Below the pieces are notes generated by a model, which saw only the letters and a program-made list of their open reading frames with translations, had not been told where the DNA came from and did not search any database. A stretch of 64,000 bases of DNA from NCBI GenBank assembly GCA_038501195.1, contig JBBPUQ010000001.1:4650001-4714000 (forward strand), given 5' to 3'. Both the position numbers and the translations under genes were made by a program. Of the stretch, positions 56,737 through 64,000 are shown piece by piece (position 1 is the first letter of the stretch; each line of letters opens with the position of its first letter). Origin of the DNA: Nemania diffusa. Its lineage: Eukaryota > Ascomycota > Sordariomycetes > Xylariales > Xylariaceae.

Positions 56737-58358
56737 ATGTCTGCGTTTAGTTTTCCCTATCATGAGCCTCGCCCGGGGTTTTGGGGAGAGAAGACGGTGA
56801 CCTTGAATTTCTGCGAAGAGGTCTACTCCCTTATTCCCCTGTCTAGTAGGAGAAGACGTATTCTACTGACACCTTATACTAGGACTATGTGATGAGCTAC
56901 TATTGCGCCGAAGTATGCAATGTAGGTCATGCCTCTTCGTCTGCTCTCTCAATCTGCTCTCTTTTCTAACTCGGAAGGCTTCGTTTTAGACCCTCACCAA
57001 CATCATGTTTCTATGGCTCGGGGTCCGCGGGATCAGAGGTTGTATCAGATACAACCACCCCCCAATTTTCCTCGTCACGTACATCGGCTATATCATCGTC
57101 GGTTGTGGCTCATTTCTATTTCATGCCACGCTAAAATGTACGTAGGAAAAGGCTGACCAGCTACTCTGCATGCACTCTCTCCTAACTGGCCCTTGCCTTA
57201 GACCCTATGCAACTTGTTGATGAGCTTGCTATGATATATACGACGTGCTTCATGGTCCATGCCACATTTGCATATGCACGGTCTTTTCGCTTCTCAGTTG
57301 CTCTTGGCGTCGGACTTACCGGCTTAGCCTACTACATCACGGTATGGAGTAAATGTAAAGCTATAGCGTTGGCTGTGCGTATTAACCAGACCCTGTTCTA
57401 GGCAAGATACTATGAGACGAAGGATCCCGATTTCCGTAAGATACGCCTGCGCCCCATCCCTATTACACTCCGGGACCAGACTGACCTCCCGGTTGACAAA
57501 GACCAAACTGCATATGCTATCCTCACATTCATCGTGGTCGCCTCTAATGTATGGATAATGGAGAAGGTCCTCCGGCCCGCTCTCCAGGCCCGTGGGGACA
57601 AGCGGTCACCCAACCTCCACGTGCCGAGCACCCGAGAGGTTATCCCCCAGATGTGGATTATGGCCACAACTGGTGAGGTTCCTGCCGCTTTGCCGGCCAA
57701 TTCTAATGCTTACATGCTAATTACGACCTCATAGGATTGAGTATTTTCCTAGGCGGCTATCTTATTTGGAACCTAGACAACATATATTGTGACACGATAC
57801 GGCGTTGGCGGCACCAAATACAGTTACCATGGGCTGTTATTTTAGAAGGACACGCGTGGTGGCATGGTGAGTAATTCTTAGAGCTACTTTCTTCTCATTG
57901 GGGCGAACTTCAAGTAGAAAGGCCCATTCTCGAGCCACCATCATGTCCCAAAGCCTTGCTGCGGCTTTAAAACACTCACAGATCCCATTTGAATTTGCGA
58001 TAACTAACTTCGAGTGTTATAGTGATGACCGGCATAGGAGGTATGTCACACTATCAGTCCCGACGTTTGTATTGCGGGAAGTAGCTAATTTGCCCGTTTT
58101 TACTCAGCATATTATTAGTAAGTCTTTCTCAAACAATAGCTAATATCATTGTTCCTCATTATCCGGGTCTTTACTTGTATGGTAAATGAGAGAATGGGAT
58201 GGCTAACCCGGTGTAGTATTGTGTGGCGCACCTGGATTCATCGGTGTTTGGATGGCGACGAGGATAAATTCCGGCTTTACTGGCCAGCGATTTACTGTTT
58301 ACCTGAAGTTAGAGCCGTGGAGGACATACCGCCAGGAGGAAAAGACAAGAAGCACTAG
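56737..58358 (+). CDS. Alkaline ceramidase (Ypc1/Ydc1-like)
   Basis: Multi-pass ER/Golgi membrane hydrolase that cleaves (phyto/dihydro)ceramide to sphingoid base and fatty acid. Nine exons: 56737-56820, 56883-56921, 56990-57137, 57202-57341, 57402-57672, 57735-57866, 58023-58040 (18 nt), 58108-58117 (10 nt) and 58217-58358. The product is 327 residues, close to yeast Ypc1. The phases agree across all eight introns. Family signatures are PRPGFWGEKTVTLNFCEEDY (N-terminal Glu/Asp cluster), CGSFLFHATLKYPMQLVDEL (metal-binding His/Asp) and EGHAWWHVMTGIGAYYYIVW (second His pair). The two micro-exons encode MTGIG and AYY and are essential for this last motif. The first intron has an unusual GTCTAC donor. 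The C-terminus CLDGDEDKFRLYWP fits the family. Confidence 0.9.
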
Positions 58359-58880
58359 TAGGTGTAAATCTATGCAGGATTTAAGATCAAAAAGGCGGCT
58401 AAGCAGGTATTTGCGTTGTACATACCTCCGAACCTCGCTGTTCAAAGGGATAAAATAAGAATCCTGGCATTGGCCTGCTCATTAGGTACGGCAATTTCTA
58501 TGCCATGTGACAAGGGTACTACCCTAAGATGGTTCGCATGGTCTGTTATAGAATCATTGTAATAGGGTGGTCGAAGAGACAATAAAGCTCAAGTTGCTGT
58601 CCTTATCAAGGTTGGCGCAATAGGAATAACAAATGCCATGCGATTTGAGGCTAGGTACAGAGTACATAAGGCAACTACATGATACAGTGCTCCATTACAA
58701 TCATATACTGTACGTAGCTCTGTAGCGTCTCAGGTGACCCCACGTAAGTACTCGCGCAACTGTCGACTTCACAAGTATGCATGCAAGTCAACTCAACAGT
58801 GCACAACCAGCCTCGACTTCTCGGAAAATAAAGACTTCTGCGTATCAAGAGAACCCCCATTGACATCACTGCCCAAGATC
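58359..58880. other. Intergenic (0.5 kb)
   Basis: 3' flank of ceramidase and promoter of PFD1. No other feature seen. Confidence 0.4.
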
Positions 58881-59488
58881 ATGTCTATCTCAAACGAGGC
58901 TCTCCAAAAGGTAGGCTCTCAGTCAATTGCCACCTCGCTCAGGCAGCCACTCCATCCCGACTCTACCACTCAGCGAAGATGAGAGCTGACATTTTCCGGT
59001 TTGGGTTTACACAGCTCCTGCGCGAGGTCGAGACGCAAGCCATTGCCTCGCAGCAGCAGATCGCCCTCACACGAACGCAGCAAGCCGCTAAGCAGCGCGA
59101 GATGCGCATGGCCCAGCTGACGCGCACCGAGATCTTGTCGCTACCGGCAGATACCAACGTCTACGAGGGCGTCGGCAAGATGTACGTGTTCCCAAAGCTT
59201 GTTCTGTGTTATGTTGTGACATCTTCACAGTCGCCTTGAACAGTATCACCCTCTTCTGCATTTCATTCTTACTCCTTTATCTAGCTTGATCGCTCAACTA
59301 ACGCTACTCTCGCTAGGTTCATCTCGCTGCCCGTTGCCGAGATGAAGGGCAAGCTAGAGACTCAGATCAAGGAGCTCGAGGGCGATGTGGACACTCTGGG
59401 AAAGAGGCTACATTACTTAGAGGTCTCACAGAAGAACAGCAAGGACCAGATAGATCGCATGTTGCGAGGTGGCGTGGGCGCGCCCTGA
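58881..59488 (+). CDS. PFD1: Prefoldin subunit 1
   Basis: Beta-class subunit of the prefoldin chaperone, partner of prefoldin 5, whose gene is at 39.5 kb in this window. Three exons, 58881-58910, 59015-59181 and 59317-59488, give 122 residues. Introns of 104 and 135 nt keep frame and join NEALQKLLREVETQAIASQQ and YEGVGKMFISLPVAEMKGKL. The protein is two coiled-coil helices around a short beta hairpin (LPADTNVYEGVGKMFI), as expected for a beta subunit. The C-terminal helix ends KNSKDQIDRMLRGG. Length matches the family. Confidence 0.92.
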
Positions 59489-61285
59489 TTTGTCTATATA
59501 CATGCACATTATTCTCTACTATTATTAATGGACGGGCACCAGAAGAACGCGCTAATGTGCCCTCCCGCATGGCGTGGGCTCAGAAGGTTCGACAAATATA
59601 GTAAATGGAAAAGCCAAAGTTGTACGCACATACTACAATAAGGTATGAGGTAGGCAATCAAATGTTGATTAAGAGAGACGAAGAGATGCAGCCTTAGAAC
59701 AACCCAACCTCTTTGGTGTATAATCTATATGCATATGCACGTGCCTATAATAGGGCGTTGAAGCACGGCAGATTTACATAATAATAGGTCTGTAGACAGT
59801 TTTCTAATATTTTGGTAGAATAACAAAAAAAGAAACCTAATACTACCCAATGTTGTATGCGTACGGCACACAGTGTAGGTAGCTCTGTGCTCTGTACCCA
59901 GGTACCTACTACTGCTATATGCTTAATCATGTGAAGCCAGGTACATACTAATTATAGGACTTGCCGTAAGTACAGTAGATCGACTAACCCATCGAAGATT
60001 TTTAGCGTAGTCTAGTCTCGACCCCTCTTGCGCGCGTGCCTCTGGTACGCCATGCCTGTAAGTCCATGCCCCTCTCGTTTCATTATTTTCCAGCTGCTTG
60101 CCGGGTTGGCCCCCAACTCACGTCCCCATAATGCATGATGCTACTTGCAGCTTGATACCTAACTCAGGAGCAGTATGACCGAAACACTTCCCGGCTCGAG
60201 AGAGTTCTCGAAATGGCGGTCAAAATGGCGCAGTCTAGATAGATGACGTCTTCGAGTTGCCTCCTCTCATAGGTGAATCTGACATTAGTATTGTCAATTC
60301 TCAATATGGCTATACGATCTACCACAGGTGATATACTGGGCAGGTAGTGTATGTACAGGACAGAATACAGCGCTGCAGCCCTATGGGCAGCCCCAAGCGC
60401 CTGTATTTGGCCGTAGAGGATCGCAGGAACATCCGCGGCTATCGTGAAATGGGAGGCGCAGTCGACTGGGCGATGCCATGGACGGTACTATGCAGTACTG
60501 TATATATATAAGTTGGTCGGTAGGTACTACGCGATACTTGGGTACCCATACCAATGTCTATCTAGCCGCAGGCGCATGCATTTGCGCAGTGCAGTATAGC
60601 GTAAGTACCGCAGTTGTGGGTATCGTGAGCGGCTTCTGTAACGGCCTATAGAAGGAAGAAGAAGAGGGGGAGGGGTGGGCTACCTCCTTCCCTCCTTCCT
60701 TCGAAGATCGAGGACTGGTACCGCCATACAGAATAAAGTACTGTATATACAAGTCATTAGAAGGGTAGGCCACCTAGCATTAGGTAGGATAGGTTGTGTA
60801 ATACAGACTGCGGGTGGGTAAGCAAGCATTTACACTACAGTAGATACCTGGTAGAAAAGAGAATAATGCCCCATCATCGCCAACCCAGTTCGCTGGACCA
60901 CCCTCCCACTCCCTCTTGAAGAGCTGACGGGCGGGACCAGGGCTATCGGTAGGTACTAATAAAAAGCGATCCAACTTCTCCTCCTTCCACCTTCCACCCA
61001 CCTCGATTACCCCCTCCTCTACACTACACCATACGCTTCTCTCTTCCCTGCTTGGGTTCCCTCAAATCTCATCTTCTTTGCCACCCGAGCATCTGGCGTA
61101 TTTCTACCTTTATTACAGTCTTCTCTCCGCCACCTCTCTTTTCAGTAACTGTACGGAGTGATAAAGTTATATCACCTGTAAAGTCCTACGAGTATTTTGC
61201 CTGAGGCACCTGATCCCCTCTCTCCTCATTCTTGTACCGAGAGAGAAAAAAAAAGGCGAGAAGAAAAAGACCGAGGGCTTCCAGC
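59489..61285. other. Intergenic (1.8 kb)
   Basis: No gene recognised. GGTACC/TAGGTA words recur (about 59900, 60525, 60545). A CT-rich stretch at about 60970-61135 is the likely promoter and leader of the following gene. Confidence 0.5.
60970..61135 (+). promoter_or_regulatory. Pyrimidine-rich promoter/leader tract
   Basis: Long C/T-biased strand (CTCCTCCTTCCACCTTCC and similar) 150-310 bp upstream of the start at 61286. Assigned by composition and position only. Confidence 0.4.
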
Positions 61286-62835
61286 ATGAGTCGACGGTAC
61301 TACTCGTCCGACGAGTCGGACATCGACGTCCACATCTCGAGACGTCGAGGACCTTCACCGTCGCCGTCGCCGGGCCGTCGCGTCCCTGTCAATTATATTG
61401 ATCCTCGCGCCGCACCAGTGCGACCCCGATTTACTGAGCCTCGCACCCGCTTCGATGACTCTTTTCTTAACGCAACTAATGAGCGCACCATCGTGACTAC
61501 CCGGCGCTCACGTTCGCGATCGCGCCATCGCCGCTCCAGCTCCAGCTCCGCTAGTCCAGCACCCCCACCACCGCCCGCTCCTGTACAGGCGCCGCCCGTC
61601 ATCATCAATAACCGTATCTATAACTTGTCCGACTCTGATTCTGATGGAGGGGAAAGCCGTTCATCCCGGCGTCCGCAGCGTCGTCCCCCAGCTGAGTACT
61701 CGCGCGACCGAGAGCTACGTGAACGAGAGATAGAGTTCCGTGAGCGAGAGCTACGTGAGCGAGAGCAGCGAGAGCGGGAGCAGCGAGAGCGGGAGCAGCA
61801 TGAGCGAGAGCAACGTGAGCGAGATGCATGGGCCCTTGAGCATGTGCGCCAGGACTATGAGCGTGAAATCGACGAGGAGCGGCGCACTCGGGAACGTGAG
61901 CGAGCCGCCTTCCAGAAGGAATACGAACTTGAACAAGCACAAAAAGAACTAGAGGAGCTCAAGCTTGTCAAGAAGATCGAGCAAGATGAGAGCCGCCGCG
62001 AGAGGACTGCGCGTGAGGAGCGCGAACTGCGCGAGGCTAAGAAAGAGCTCGACGCCTTGCGTGAGAAAAAGGAGCGCGATGAGCTAGAGCGCCGAATTAA
62101 GCAGAAGTTAGACCTCGACCGCCTTAAGGAAGAGGAAGCTGCGCTCGCTGAGAAGAAGCGTAAGGAAAAGGAAGCCAAGGATGCCGTCGAGCGATACAAG
62201 AGAGAACAAGCCGAACGCGCCCTTAAAGAAAGGGAGGAGGCCGAGGAGCGCGAGCGCGAGATCAGGCACCATATGCAGGAGCGATTGCTCAAGTCTGGCC
62301 TTGACGAGAAAGAGATCAACGCCATCCTCGAAGGGAAGAAGGTTGAGAAACCAAAGCCAAAGGAGAAACCACCACCGCAGCAGCCGCCGCAGCAGCTGAC
62401 GCAGGAGATCATCTATCAGAATAACCCACGACCCACGTATACGCGCATGGCCCGGCGACATCTATCGCTCGAGACTCTGCGCGTCTACGACATTGACTAT
62501 GTTATTGACCAAGTGAGTAGTGCCAACTAGTCCTACCCTCATAGACTACCTAGGGAGTGTTCAATCCAGCTAACACAACGCGACAGGATCCGGAATATGT
62601 CCTTATCAAGCGATGGGTACCCGAGCCAGAACAAGACATTCTCTGGCGGCACACGCGCGTGATCCGTGAGCAGCGGAGCAGCAAGCTCGTGCTGGCAATC
62701 GAGGGCAAGCCGAAACACCACCATCATCTCGAGCCTGAATTCGAATGGGTTCGCAAGAAGGAGCGCAGAAAGAGCAGGAGCCGATCGCCGGCCCCGGCCA
62801 TCCTAACGTACCTCGCCGGCGGGAGACCCGCGTGA
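61286..62835 (+). CDS. Charged coiled-coil protein of unknown function (DUF8035-like)
   Basis: Two exons, 61286-62512 and 62587-62835 (74-nt intron, donor GTGAGT, branch CTAACAC), give 491 residues. The N-terminus is Ser/Arg-rich with RS dipeptides (RRSRSRSRHRRSSSSSAS), as in nuclear RNA-associated proteins, followed by a poly-Pro run. Residues about 140-370 are a long Arg/Glu/Lys helix dominated by RERE and EREQ repeats. The C-terminal ~100 residues are compact and conserved-looking: ARRHLSLETLRVYDIDYVID, then DPEYVLIKRWVPEPEQDILW and FEWVRKKERRKSRSRS. I associate this end with a fungal domain of unknown function (DUF8035). The start at 61286 is the first ATG in the frame and is preceded by a pyrimidine-rich leader. 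Tail-to-tail with HEM25. Confidence 0.8.
61731..61835 (+). repeat. Coding minisatellite (GAGCGAGAGCAGC-type units)
   Basis: Short tandem units of about 15 nt within the coiled-coil exon, encoding repeated EREQR/EREQH. Likely to vary in copy number between strains. Confidence 0.6.
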
Positions 62836-63211
62836 TGAGCCATTTGGCATTTCCTTTTAGGCACGTTTCTCTTGGTGGTTTTTTGGGGTTCTTTTATTTT
62901 ATCTTTTGAAGACCCCCGCTCGTCAGTTTAGGGTTAGGTTGATCTGGTTACGTGGTCTATTTGCAAGAAACATAAGACACTAGTTAAAAAAGACTTGGTG
63001 ATATAGGCGGGCACGACGGGGATATTGATTACACTGTTTTATTTTGTTCTCTCCACTTATGAAATGATGAGGTTATCAGATAGGAGGCTCTTTTTATCTT
63101 AATGAATAGCGAGCATTATAACGACGAAACGATTCATCGATCGCATCGCATTTGACGTAATCCGGAGGTGGGAGTTGTGTAGTAGTAGTCTTTCGGCCAC
63201 CCCATACTTAT
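62836..63211. other. Convergent 3' intergenic region
   Basis: 376 bp between two convergent stops. T-rich stretch at about 62880-62910. No gene. Confidence 0.4.
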
Positions 63212-64000
63212 TTATACATGTCCACTTATATCTCGCCGCCAGGTCGACTCGGCCCTTCGAATTAGTTCCTCGTACACCATCCATGCCAAGGCTGAACTGA
63301 TGGCCTTCCGCGTCATGCGCAATGCCAGACCGTCGTAGAGAGATCGCACGCCCTCTTGCGTAACCATCATCTGGCATGCATGGAACATATTCCGATAGAC
63401 ATGCGGCTGCAGCTGGATGCGCGTCTTGACGGCGTCGAACGGGTTGGAGATGAAAGAGCAGGTCGCGCCGGCGAGGGCGCCGGAGCTGAAGTTGATGCTC
63501 GCCGACACCGAGCTCGCCATGCTGGGGCCGGGCGCGTGGCTCGAGGAGGCCGAGGATCCGGGGCCGTAGATGTGGCCGAGGCGCTTCTTGAACTGCTCGT
63601 ACGAGACGACGTAGAGGCCGGCGTAGGGGGCGTCGCGCATAGCCGTGGCGCCGAAGCCGGCGAAGAAGCCGGGGATGCGGTCGGCGCGGTAGATGTCGCG
63701 GGCGGCGCCGAGGACGGAGCTGTACGCATAGAGGCTGGACTCGTAGCGGACCTTGATGACGGTCAGGGGCATGAGGATAAAGCCGGCGAAAGCGCGGGCG
63801 AAGGCGCCGGAGAGGAGGTTCGTGGTATTCGAGAGCTTCGGCAGGGCGGAGGAGGTGTGGCGGTGGTGTTGGTGGCCCGCCTGGTGGTGCGCTGCTGCCG
63901 TCGTCGTCGAGGAGGAGGAGGCCGTCAGGGTGGAGGCGTGCTGGCGGATCTTGTTGAGGGTGGTGAAGTAGATGGCGGAGCCCATGCCGGTGCGCAGGGC
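63212..64000 (-). CDS. HEM25: Mitochondrial glycine carrier Hem25/SLC25A38 (5' end beyond window)
   Basis: Inner-membrane carrier that imports glycine for 5-aminolevulinate synthesis, the first step of haem biosynthesis. The frame is open from the window's right edge (reading ALRTGMGSAIYFTTLNKIRQ) to the stop at 63212. The first of three mitochondrial-carrier repeats is therefore largely missing. The Met at 63985 is internal, since homologues have the same ALRT...GSA(I/L)Y context. The rest aligns well with what I recall of yeast Hem25: LLSGAFARAFAGFILMPLTV, IKVRYESSLYAYSS and GFGATAMRDAPYAGLYVVSY, then SFISNPFDAVKTRIQLQPHV and MTRKAISSALAWMVYEELIR. The carrier signature P-x-D/E-x-x-K/R is seen as PFDAVKTR. 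A Ser/Thr/His-rich insert (about 63950-63840) sits after repeat 1, and a Gly/Ser/Pro one (about 63570-63520) before repeat 3. Strong GC3 bias. Confidence 0.94.
   Translation of the reverse strand, partial: ALRTGMGSAIYFTTLNKIRQHASTLTASSSSTTTAAAHHQAGHQHHRHTSSALPKLSNTTNLLSGAFARAFAGFILMPLTVIKVRYESSLYAYSSVLGAARDIYRADRIPGFFAGFGATAMRDAPYAGLYVVSYEQFKKRLGHIYGPGSSASSSHAPGPSMASSVSASINFSSGALAGATCSFISNPFDAVKTRIQLQPHVYRNMFHACQMMVTQEGVRSLYDGLALRMTRKAISSALAWMVYEELIRRAESTWRRDISGHV

Overview
The window is nuclear DNA from a filamentous ascomycete (Pezizomycotina), most likely a Sordariomycete. The evidence is the gene set (Nup159, Erv46, Orc1, Prp46, sconB/Met30-type F-box protein, Hem25), many short introns of about 47-160 nt with GTRNGT donors and CTAAC/CTGAC-like branch points, and a strongly AT-biased transposon that carries the footprint of repeat-induced point mutation (RIP). 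No tRNA, rRNA, CRISPR or bacterial-type operon was seen.

Layout. 0-6 kb: the 5' two thirds of a nucleoporin Nup159 gene (minus, runs off the left edge), divergent from the proteasome beta subunit PUP1. 6-16 kb: a secreted GH37 trehalase (7 exons), a GNAT acetyltransferase and ERV46. 16-25 kb: a possible fragment of a STAND-type N-terminal domain, an M20 amidohydrolase interrupted by a TAG, a Dsf2/Nif1-like Sel1-repeat protein and an L-threonine aldolase. 25-31 kb: a GT17 glycosyltransferase, a small secreted cyanovirin-N homology protein and a secreted HD-domain protein. 31-39.5 kb is gene-poor. It holds only a sconB/scon-2/Met30-type F-box WD40 gene and a possible 59-residue Cys-rich gene. 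39.5-42.3 kb: prefoldin subunit 5, tail-to-tail with a fungal protein of unknown function. 43.27-46.18 kb: a 2.9 kb AT-rich island bounded by terminal inverted repeats and a TA duplication, i.e. a heavily RIP-mutated Tc1/mariner/pogo-type DNA transposon. 46.4-64 kb is gene-dense: ORC1, PRP46, a gankyrin/Nas6-like ankyrin protein, a TMF/Sgm1-like golgin, an alkaline ceramidase with two consecutive micro-exons, prefoldin subunit 1, a charged coiled-coil protein and HEM25 (minus, 5' end beyond the right edge).

Most genes are single-copy housekeeping functions: nuclear transport, proteasome and proteostasis, ER-Golgi traffic, replication, splicing, haem synthesis and sphingolipid turnover. The accessory flavour comes from the secreted genes (trehalase, CVNH lectin-like, HD protein), the broken M20 gene and the RIP-mutated transposon. 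Long intergenic stretches share a dispersed GGTAGGTACCTACC-like palindromic word that I did not see in the exons. All exon borders were deduced by hand from reading frame, splice-site motifs and expected family sequence; none has transcript support.
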